Source: Bosea sp. (in: a-proteobacteria) | GTDB lineage: Bacteria; Pseudomonadota; Alphaproteobacteria; Rhizobiales; Beijerinckiaceae | Assembly (NCBI RefSeq): GCF_023953965.1 | Contig: NZ_JAMLIX010000002.1 | Location: 1,157,501 to 1,221,500 of the forward strand | Length of the DNA: 64,000 nucleotides | Direction: 5' to 3' | In this document: piece by piece, positions 35,922 through 45,317 of the stretch | Numbering within the stretch: position 1 is the first letter of the stretch | How the letters are laid out: each line of letters opens with the position of its first letter | The notes under the pieces: generated by a model | Told to the model about the DNA's origin: nothing | What the model saw: the letters and a program-made list of their open reading frames with translations, nothing else | Databases searched by the model: none | Program-made: the position numbers and the translations under genes

Positions 35922-37670
35922 ATGACCAGACGCGCCGCGATCATCGCCTTCAGCCTCGTCGTCGCCGTGGGCCTGCTCGGCCTGCGGTCGTGGGACGTCG
36001 CGCTCGGGCGCATCCAGCGCGTCGTCGTCGGCGCGATCGAGGAGCGGACCGGCATCGTCGTCGGGGCGGTCGAGCGCGCCGAGATCGCCCTGCTGCCGCT
36101 GCCCCGCATCAGCCTCTCCCAGGTCGGCTTTTCCCGGCGCGACGGAGCGCTCTCGGGCGAGGCCGTGCGAGTCAGGGCGCATCTGCGCCTGCTGCCGCTG
36201 CTCAGCGGGCGGATCAGCTTCGACCGGGTCGATCTGATCGCGCCGCAGATCGATATCGTAATCCCCGCCGCGAGCGAGGGCGTCAGCGAATGGCTCGCGG
36301 CGCCCCTGGCCGCGCTCGAGCGCCTGCGGAGCCAGAGCAAGATCGTCATCAGCGCGGGCTCGGTCTTCCTGCGTGCCGACGGAGCGATCCGCAGCACCGT
36401 GCGCGACCTCGACCTCGTGATCGACGAACGCGGCCCGGGCGAGCCGCTCGCGCTCGCCGGCTCGCTCAACTGGCGCGGCGTCCCGACCGAGGTGAGCCTG
36501 CTCTGGCCGATGGCCGGGGGGAGCACCAAAGCGGCGCTCTCGGCGACATCGAGCCTGCTGAAGCTGCGCTTCGAGGGAACGCGCGCCGGCCCCGGCGAGC
36601 CGATGATCAGCGGCCCGCTTGCCCTGTCGACGCCGTCGCTCACCGGGCTCCTCGGCTGGTTCAGCACGCAGTCGCGGCTGGCCTCGGCGCTCGGCGCGCT
36701 GACGCTTTCAGCCGACATCCAGGTGAAGCCGCGGGAGGTGTCCTTCAACAACGCCGTCGTCAGCCTCGACGGGGATCGCCTCGACGGCGTGGTCAAGCTC
36801 GCGCAGGCGGATGGGCGCTTCGCCTTGTCGGGCACCCTCGCCGGTGCGAAGCTTGATCTCGGCCGCCTCGTCGATCGCCTGCCGATCCCGGCCGTCGACG
36901 CGGCCGACCCCTCCCCCCTCGATCTCGATGCCTGGACGGCGCATGACATCGATCTCAGGGTCTCCGTCGACGCCGCCCGTCTCGAGGGGGCGCGACTCAC
37001 CGACGTCGCGATCTATCTCCTGGTGAAGAAGGGACGTTTCGAGACCGGGCTCATCCGGGCCGGCGCCTATGGCGGCAGCCTCAAGAGCCGGCTGCTGGCG
37101 AGCGCCGCCCCGGCTGGCGTCGACGTCAAGCTCCAGGCCGGCCTCGACAAGGTGAATATCGGCCAGGCCGCTTCCGACCTGCCGCAGCTCGCGCGGCTTT
37201 CCGGCATCGGCAGCCTTCAGCTCGTGCTGGACGGCGCCGGCCGCAGCTTCGACGCGCTGATCGGCTCGCTCACCGGCAAGGTGAACCTCGCGCTCAGGCA
37301 GGGCGAGCTCAGCGGCATCGCGCTGGGCGAGCTTTTGCGCCGCGCCGAGCGCAATCCAGCCCAGGCGCTCCGCGACTGGCGCCACGGCAAGACCCCCTTC
37401 GAGACCCTCACCGCCAATGCCGGCATCGCAAACGGCCTCCTGGTCCTGACCGAGGCGCAGATGAGCGGGCAGAACTACCGCTTCAACCTCACCGGCAGCG
37501 CCTCGCTCAGCACCCGCATCCTCGACATGGCCGCCTCGCTCTCCTCTCCCAACGGGACGCCGAAGCTGCCCTTCCTGCTCAGGGGTCCGCTCGACGCGCC
37601 GGTCTTCGACATCGCGGCCGACGCGCTCCTGAGCCCGGCCGGCGCCAGCCCGATACCACTTACCCGATGA
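35922..37670 (+). CDS. AsmA-like protein
   Basis: A 582-residue envelope protein with an N-terminal membrane anchor (about 5-22) and a long beta-rich periplasmic body typical of the AsmA/TamB superfamily, bridge-like proteins thought to move lipids or assist outer-membrane assembly. The opening IERRTGIVVGAVERAEIALLP-like segment and the C-terminal block AMxxG-type ALSTRILDMAASLSSPNG fit AsmA domains. It overlaps the next gene by ATGA (37667-37670). Confidence 0.82.
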   Translation: MTRRAAIIAFSLVVAVGLLGLRSWDVALGRIQRVVVGAIEERTGIVVGAVERAEIALLPLPRISLSQVGFSRRDGALSGEAVRVRAHLRLLPLLSGRISFDRVDLIAPQIDIVIPAASEGVSEWLAAPLAALERLRSQSKIVISAGSVFLRADGAIRSTVRDLDLVIDERGPGEPLALAGSLNWRGVPTEVSLLWPMAGGSTKAALSATSSLLKLRFEGTRAGPGEPMISGPLALSTPSLTGLLGWFSTQSRLASALGALTLSADIQVKPREVSFNNAVVSLDGDRLDGVVKLAQADGRFALSGTLAGAKLDLGRLVDRLPIPAVDAADPSPLDLDAWTAHDIDLRVSVDAARLEGARLTDVAIYLLVKKGRFETGLIRAGAYGGSLKSRLLASAAPAGVDVKLQAGLDKVNIGQAASDLPQLARLSGIGSLQLVLDGAGRSFDALIGSLTGKVNLALRQGELSGIALGELLRRAERNPAQALRDWRHGKTPFETLTANAGIANGLLVLTEAQMSGQNYRFNLTGSASLSTRILDMAASLSSPNGTPKLPFLLRGPLDAPVFDIAADALLSPAGASPIPLTR

Positions 37671-38806
37671 CCACGGCCGGCATGGCACAAGCGCAAGAAC
37701 CGGCGGTCGAGAAGAAGGTCTTCGAGCTTGCGCGTTTCGTAACCCAAGGCGGGCGCCGGCTGAGGAACGTCCGCGTCGGCTGGGAGAGCTACGGCAGGCT
37801 CGACGCCGACAAATCCAACGCCGTGCTGATCTGCCATTACTTCTCCGGCACCTCGCACGCCGCCGGCCGCTACGCCCCCGGCGATGCGGAACCGGGCTAT
37901 TGGGACGCGATCATCGGCCCCGGCAAGGCGATCGACACGGACCGCTACTTCGTCCTCTCCTGCGACACGCTGGTCAACCTCAACACCGGCGACCCGAACA
38001 CCGTCACCACCGGCCCGGCCTCGATCGACCCCGAGACCGGCCGGCCCTATGGGCTCAGGTTTCCGGTCGTCACCATCCGCGACTTCGTCGAGGTTCAGAA
38101 GGCGCTGGTCGAAAGCCTCGGCATCGAACGGCTCGCCCTGGTGGCGGGCCCCTCGATGGGCTCGCTCCAGACCTTCGAATGGGCGGCGAGCCATCCCGAG
38201 ATGGTCGCCAGGGCGATGCCGGTGATCGGCGCGGCCGAGCAGGACGCGATGCTGATCGCCTGGCTCGACGCCTGGGCGGCACCGATCCTGATCGATCCGA
38301 ACTGGAACGGCGGCGATTACTACGGGAAGGCTGCCCCCCTCGCCGGGCTCGGCAAGGCGCTGACGCTCGTCACCCTGCAGGCGAACCAGGCCGGCTGGGC
38401 CAACGCCACCTTCGGCCGCCGGCCGGCCGAGGCGGGCGTGGACCCGGCCGGTGCGCTCGATGCCCGCTTCCAGATCCAGAGCATGCTCGACAAGGCCGGG
38501 CTGGAGCGGGCGCAGCGCGCCGACGCCAACCACTTCCTCTATCTCGTCAAGGCGAACCAGCTCTTCACCACCGGCGGCAGCTCGCTTGCCGACGGCATGG
38601 CGCGGATCAGGGCGCCGATGCTCTACATCACCCAGCCGCAGGACCTCGTCTTCCCGCCCCATATGGTGGCACGCACGCTGAAGGCGGCACGCGATGCCGG
38701 GCGCGACATCACTCACTTCACCATCGAGGGCGCGCGCGGCCATCTCGACGGCGTGATGTCGATGCAGCAGGCGGAAGGCGCGATCCGGGCGTTCCTGGCG
38801 AAGTGA
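37667..38806 (+). CDS. Alpha/beta hydrolase of the homoserine O-acetyltransferase (MetX) fold
   Basis: A 379-residue member of the E22/MetX family. Shared with MetX are WESYGRLDADKSNAVLICH, WDAIIGPGKAIDTDRYFV and NWNGGDYY. The nucleophile elbow is GPSMGS (about 163-168) instead of the GGSMGG usual in genuine MetX. The Asp (QDLVFPP) and His (GARGHLDG) of a catalytic triad are present. It could be an esterase or acyltransferase with another substrate, so metX is not assigned. It is coupled to the AsmA-like gene by an ATGA overlap. Confidence 0.72.
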   Translation: MTTAGMAQAQEPAVEKKVFELARFVTQGGRRLRNVRVGWESYGRLDADKSNAVLICHYFSGTSHAAGRYAPGDAEPGYWDAIIGPGKAIDTDRYFVLSCDTLVNLNTGDPNTVTTGPASIDPETGRPYGLRFPVVTIRDFVEVQKALVESLGIERLALVAGPSMGSLQTFEWAASHPEMVARAMPVIGAAEQDAMLIAWLDAWAAPILIDPNWNGGDYYGKAAPLAGLGKALTLVTLQANQAGWANATFGRRPAEAGVDPAGALDARFQIQSMLDKAGLERAQRADANHFLYLVKANQLFTTGGSSLADGMARIRAPMLYITQPQDLVFPPHMVARTLKAARDAGRDITHFTIEGARGHLDGVMSMQQAEGAIRAFLAK

Positions 38807-38814
38807 CGGGAGCC

Positions 38815-39446
38815 CTACCCCGCCTGCGCCGCCGCCCTCACCCCGTCGATCACGAACTGCACGGCGAGCGCCGCCAGCACCACGCCGAGCAGCCGCGTCA
38901 GCACGATGTTGCCGGTGACGCCCAGCAGCTTGGCGATCGACGACGCCGTCAGGAACACGATAAGGCAGGACAGGATCACCAGCCCGCAGATCACCGCCAG
39001 CGTCACCAGCAGCAGCGGATCGCCATGCGCCCGGCCGGCGAGCAGGATCGTCGCGGTCAGCGCGCCCGGCCCCGCCATCAGCGGGATCGCCAGCGGAAAG
39101 GCCGCGACGTTGCGGATGTGGTCCTGGGTGATCGCGGTGTCCGCCGTCTGCTGCTTGCGCTCGCCGCGGCGCTCGAACACCATCTCGAAGGCGATCCAGA
39201 ACAAGAGCAATCCGCCCGCGATCCGGAAGGCCGGCAGCGAGACGCCGAGCGCCTTCAGCACGACTTCTCCCGCCACGCCGAAGAAGGCCATGATGCCAAG
39301 GCGATGATCGAGGCGCGGATCGCCACCTGCCGCCGCTCGGCGCCCGACATTCCGCGCGTCAGCGACAGGAAGATCGGCGCCAGCCCCGGCGGGTCCAGCG
39401 TCACCAGCATGGTGACGAGCGCTGCGGTGGCGAATTCGGCGAACAT
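38815..39446 (-). pseudogene. marC: MarC family membrane protein, interrupted by a -1 frameshift
   Basis: The N-terminal part (FAEFATAALVTMLVTLDPPG to RASIIAL) reads in one frame from ATG 39446. The rest (GIMAFFGVAGEVVLKALGV to the end at 38815) reads in another. Joined, they give one full MarC protein of about 210 residues with six helices. The switch falls at about 39295-39297, where one nucleotide is missing after the codon for Leu50 in a G-rich spot. MarC proteins are multi-pass membrane proteins of unknown transport role, and marC next to gyrA is a common order. It is either a recent pseudogene or a sequencing error. Confidence 0.8.
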
Positions 39447-39501
39447 CGCGCCACATCAGCATGCCGTGGAGCCGCCGTCACGCGGCAAGAAAGGAGGGAA
39501 T

Positions 39502-39540
39502 ATGGCGGCCCGCCGGAACGCCGCTGAAAAAAGTCTGTAA
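39502..39540 (+). CDS. Twelve-codon mini-ORF with a strong ribosome binding site, upstream of gyrA
   Basis: AAAGGAGGGAAT directly precedes ATG 39502. The frame reads MAARRNAAEKSL and stops with TAA at 39538-39540, 118 bp before gyrA. The Shine-Dalgarno match is the best seen in any gap of the window. It may be a translated leader peptide, or chance. It lies just upstream of and divergent from the broken marC. Confidence 0.4.
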   Translation: MAARRNAAEKSL

Positions 39541-39657
39541 CCAGCTGATTTCATTGGCAGAATTTTTGCTTGGACAGCGCCCGCTTTTGCTGGCGTCGCC
39601 GGCCGGAATCGGCTAGCCAGAAGGCTGAAAAACCTTGAGGAATCGGGACATTTTCCC

Positions 39658-42459
<2,802 letters not shown>

Positions 42460-42522
42460 TCTGTCAGGGCCTTCCGCCGCGCTCCTCAGCCATGTCCTGA
42501 AGTGACGCGTGCAGAACCTCAT

Positions 42523-42614
42523 CGTCATTCCGGGCTTGATCCGGGATCCATCGGAGCGCGCGCCCCATGGTGGATTCCGGATCGGCGCCGCTTCGCGGCT
42601 TGTCCGGAATGACG
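42523..42614. repeat. Palindromic intergenic repeat, family B
   Basis: Arms CGTCATTCCGG (42523-42533) and CCGGAATGACG (42604-42614) pair over 11 bp. Inner GATCCGGGATCCA pairs with TGGATTCCGGATC. It resembles the common alphaproteobacterial CATTCCGGGCTTGATCC-type palindrome and lies between gyrA and aat. Confidence 0.75.
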
Positions 42615-42688
42615 GCGTGGCTCCTCTGCGAATACGCGGCACCGGCCGTCATTTGACATAACCGCCGCTCCCGCGCTCCCATCCGGCG

Positions 42689-43360
42689 ATGAAGGCCCGT
42701 TCCGTGCCCCTCCAAAGCCCCGCGATCACGCCGCAGATCATGCTGCGCGCCTATGCCGCCGGCATCTTCCCGATGGCGGAGAGCGCCGACGATCCGGGCC
42801 TGTTCTGGGTCGAGCCGGAGGAACGCGGCATCATCCCGCTCGATCGCTTCCATCTCCCGGCGCGGCTTGCCCGCACCGTGCGCGCCGATCGCTTCGAGGT
42901 CAGGGTAGACACCGCCTTCGACGCCGTCATCGCCGCCTGCGCCGAGGCGAGGCCGGAACGGGCCGAGACCTGGATCAACAGCCGCATCCGCGCGATCTTC
43001 GGCGAGCTCTTCGCGCTGGGCCACGCCCATACCGTCGAATGCTGGCATGAGGGCCGCCTCGTCGGCGGGCTCTACGGCCTGTCGCTCGGGGGCGCCTTCT
43101 TCGGCGAAAGCATGTTCCACCGTGAGACCGACGCCTCGAAGGTCGCGCTGGTCCATCTCGTCGCAAGGCTCAGGCGCGGCGGCTATCGCCTGCTCGATAC
43201 CCAGTTCCAGACCGGCCACCTCGCCCGCTTCGGCACGATCGAGATCCCGCGCGACGCCTATCGCCGCCTGCTCGACGACGCCTTGCGGCATGACGGCGAC
43301 TGGCATGGCTGGCCGGCCGGGACGCCCATCGGCGGCCGGGAAGCCCTCGCCGAGATCTGA
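42689..43360 (+). CDS. aat: Leucyl/phenylalanyl-tRNA--protein transferase
   Basis: Adds Leu or Phe from aminoacyl-tRNA to the N-terminus of proteins with Arg or Lys ends, marking them for ClpAP through the N-degron pathway. The 223 residues match the family across its length: LRAYAAGIFPMAES, LFWVEPEERGIIPLD, HTVECWHEGRLVGGLYGL, FFGESMF and LLDTQFQTGHLARFG. The start region is GC-rich without a clear ribosome binding site. It is convergent with the DUF2155 gene. Confidence 0.96.
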   Translation: MKARSVPLQSPAITPQIMLRAYAAGIFPMAESADDPGLFWVEPEERGIIPLDRFHLPARLARTVRADRFEVRVDTAFDAVIAACAEARPERAETWINSRIRAIFGELFALGHAHTVECWHEGRLVGGLYGLSLGGAFFGESMFHRETDASKVALVHLVARLRRGGYRLLDTQFQTGHLARFGTIEIPRDAYRRLLDDALRHDGDWHGWPAGTPIGGREALAEI

Positions 43361-43383
43361 AGGCCAGCCGCCGGGCGGCGCGC

Positions 43384-44004
43384 TCAGGCGCCGCTGCCGG
43401 TCGGATCGCGCGGAAGCACGGGGTTGGTCGGGAAGAAGCGCTGGCTCGGCCGCTGCGGCTGCACCGGCACGCCGCGCGGCGGCTCGACGTCGATGCGGCC
43501 GCCAGGCGGCGGCGCGGGGCGCGGCGGGGCGGCCTCGCGCGGCGGGGTGCGCGGCCGGCGCGGCTCCTCGGGGGGCGGCGCCTCCGGCTCCTTGGGATCG
43601 ATCACGAGCTCGGAGCCGCCCTTGCAGTCGGTCAGCCAGACATCGTAGATCGCGTGCTCGACGCCGTGCAGGCCTGGGCTCGCCGCATACATCCAGCCGG
43701 TGAAGATGCGCCGGTACTCGTTCTTGACCGTCACCTCGTCGACCTCGACGAAGGCGTCGGTCTGCGGCGCCTCGGTCGGGGGCCGTGTCCAGCAGACGCG
43801 CGGCGTCAGCTGCAGGGCGCCGAACTGCACCGTCTCGTCGATCGCCACCTCGAAAGAGATGATCCGGCCGGTGATCTTGTCGAGCCCGGCGAAGACCGCC
43901 GTCGGGTTCTTGATGCGGTCGGCCTCGGCCGGACCGGCGGCCACCAGCGCAAGCGCGCTCGCGGCAAGGCCGGCCAGGATCGGAAAACGGGACAAGGACG
44001 GCAT
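43384..44004 (-). CDS. DUF2155 domain-containing exported protein
   Basis: A 206-residue periplasmic or envelope protein with a signal peptide (to about residue 29, AEADR). The DUF2155 domain spans about 30-135, including TAVFAGLDKITGRIISFEV, CWTRPPTE and IFTGWMYAASPGLHGVEHA. The remaining 70 residues are proline-rich (PPPEEPRRPRTPPREAAP). Its function is unknown. In alphaproteobacteria it is a steady neighbour of aat and the NDUFA12-like gene, as here. Confidence 0.85.
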   Translation of the reverse strand: MPSLSRFPILAGLAASALALVAAGPAEADRIKNPTAVFAGLDKITGRIISFEVAIDETVQFGALQLTPRVCWTRPPTEAPQTDAFVEVDEVTVKNEYRRIFTGWMYAASPGLHGVEHAIYDVWLTDCKGGSELVIDPKEPEAPPPEEPRRPRTPPREAAPPRPAPPPGGRIDVEPPRGVPVQPQRPSQRFFPTNPVLPRDPTGSGA

Positions 44005-44093
44005 GGAGGCTTTGCGAATCTCCCCGGCGCCGCGGGCGCGACGAGGCGCAGTAACACGATGAAGGCAGCGGAAAAAGGGCGTAAGTCCCGCTC

Positions 44094-44504
44094 TCAGCGG
44101 CCGGGCGTCCAGGCCTGATAGTCGCCGGTGGCGGCCGGGCGCTCGCCCTCGGCGAGCGTCGAGCCCTGCGGGCGATAGGCCAGCGCCGTGCCGGTCCAGT
44201 TCTGCTGGTGCGGCTCTTGCCAGTCGCGCGGCTGATAGCTCTCCTCGGAGGGAGCGACGTCGACCGTGTGATGCAGCCAGCCGTTCCAGCCCGGCGGCAC
44301 CTTGGAGGCCTCCGCCTCGCCCTTGTAGATCACCCAGCGCCGCTGGAAGCCGAGCGCCTTGTCCTTCACCCCGCCCCTCGTGCGGTAATAGACATTGCCG
44401 AACTCGTCCTCGCCCACCCGCTCGCCATGGCGCCAGGTGTGGAAACGCGTGCCGATCGTCTGGCCGTTCCACCAGGTGAAGATCTGCAGCAGCCAGTCCT
44501 TCAT
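44094..44504 (-). CDS. NADH:ubiquinone oxidoreductase subunit NDUFA12
   Basis: Accessory subunit of respiratory complex I found in mitochondria and alphaproteobacteria. The 136-residue product shows LLQIFTWWNGQTIGTRFHTW, GEDEFGNVYYRTR, RRWVIYKGEAEASKVPPGW and the final YQAWTPGR, all hallmarks. It acts at the inner membrane facing the cytoplasm in the peripheral arm. ATG 44504 and ATG 44519 are both possible starts. The nuo genes are not in the window. It lies 89 bp before the DUF2155 gene on the same strand. Confidence 0.93.
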   Translation of the reverse strand: MKDWLLQIFTWWNGQTIGTRFHTWRHGERVGEDEFGNVYYRTRGGVKDKALGFQRRWVIYKGEAEASKVPPGWNGWLHHTVDVAPSEESYQPRDWQEPHQQNWTGTALAYRPQGSTLAEGERPAATGDYQAWTPGR

Positions 44505-45028
44505 CGTCTTCAGGTCCATGCGCGCGATGCAAAACAATCGGGCGACTTATGGCCCCCGCGCCGCCTGCTGTCCAGCCTGCCGGTCGCATCGTCTCAGATA
44601 GATGAGCGACAGGATCGCGGGCCATGAAAGCTCCGGGCTCGATCGCGCGCCGGCCGGCATAGCCCGGCTGAGGCTGATGGCGCCTTGAGCGCAAAACCCC
44701 GCCACGATTCGGCCGTGATTCGGCCGCGATTCGGAAAGCTCCCCGCAGGAGGCCCCATTACCCGGAAGTCGCCCTGGATCAGCCACTTCCGGGCAGCTTT
44801 CAAAGCACTGCGCGCGGCCCGGGCCCGCAAACACCGGTTCCATCGCCCGTCAACCACGAACAGCGGGATTTCGGGCGCTGCGTTTCCCGCAGGCCTGTGG
44901 CAATCTCAGCCGGGCGGATCCGATTCCCCGGCGATTCCCGAGGCTTAGCGGACGCCTTGAAACTTATCCCCACAACTCACACATCCCTACCAGATGTCGT
45001 GCCTGCGGGGATTGCCGGCCACTATTCC
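44505..45028. other. Gene-free region upstream of nrdJ, with structured segments
   Basis: No reading frame here has family support. Two items stand out. An 11-bp unit (CGATTCGGCCG) is repeated in tandem about 2.7 times at 44705-44737. Next to it is a nested hairpin: outer stem GAAAGCT/AGCTTTC (44734-44740, 44795-44801) and inner stem CCCGGAAGT/ACTTCCGGG (44761-44769, 44785-44793). An unannotated small RNA is possible but unproven. Confidence 0.4.
44705..44737. repeat. Short tandem repeat, 11-bp unit
   Basis: Three near-identical units CGATTCGGCCG, TGATTCGGCCG and CGATTCGGAAA follow directly on one another. It lies in the nrdJ upstream gap and touches the adjacent hairpin. Confidence 0.65.
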
Positions 45029-45057
45029 TTGACGGACAGCCGCCACCTGCACTAGAT
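45029..45057 (+). promoter_or_regulatory. Candidate sigma-70 promoter of nrdJ
   Basis: TTGACG (45029-45034) and CTAGAT (45052-45057) are separated by exactly 17 nt. This would give a transcript with a leader of roughly 250 nt before nrdJ. Confidence 0.5.
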
Positions 45058-45063
45058 TTGGCC

Positions 45064-45317
45064 CATCGCATGACGGCTGGCGGCGACGCCTCTGGAACGG
45101 CGAGACCTTAGTTTCCAGAGTTGCCCGGGCCTGCCGCCGCATCCGCGAGAGATCGCAGATCGCGAACGGGCACGCGCGCCTCTGGCCGCGACCGGGCCTG
45201 AGGGCGGGACGACACCGCCGGGACCCACGGGGCACCAAACCGAGTTGGGCTGAACAGGAGCCGGTGATCAACCGGCCGCGCGGGTCATCCGCCCGCGGCA
45301 TGCAAGGGACGAAGATC
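45064..45317 (+). promoter_or_regulatory. Long structured leader of nrdJ
   Basis: The predicted leader contains a perfect 8-bp hairpin CTCTGGAA/TTCCAGAG (45090-45097, 45113-45120). Two hairpins stand in a row just before the start: GCCGGT/ACCGGC (45260-45276) and CGCGGG/CCCGCG (45279-45297). I found no B12-box of a cobalamin riboswitch and no clear NrdR box pair. It may be a cis-regulatory RNA. Confidence 0.4.

Noticed and set aside
44594..44948. Two overlapping short frames (one per strand) in the nrdJ upstream gap as genes
   Set aside because: Neither has a good ribosome binding site or a recognisable domain, and the segment is occupied by repeats and a hairpin.
44505..45317. Cobalamin riboswitch upstream of nrdJ
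   Set aside because: I could not find the conserved B12-box or the expected core junction. The hairpins seen are simple stems.
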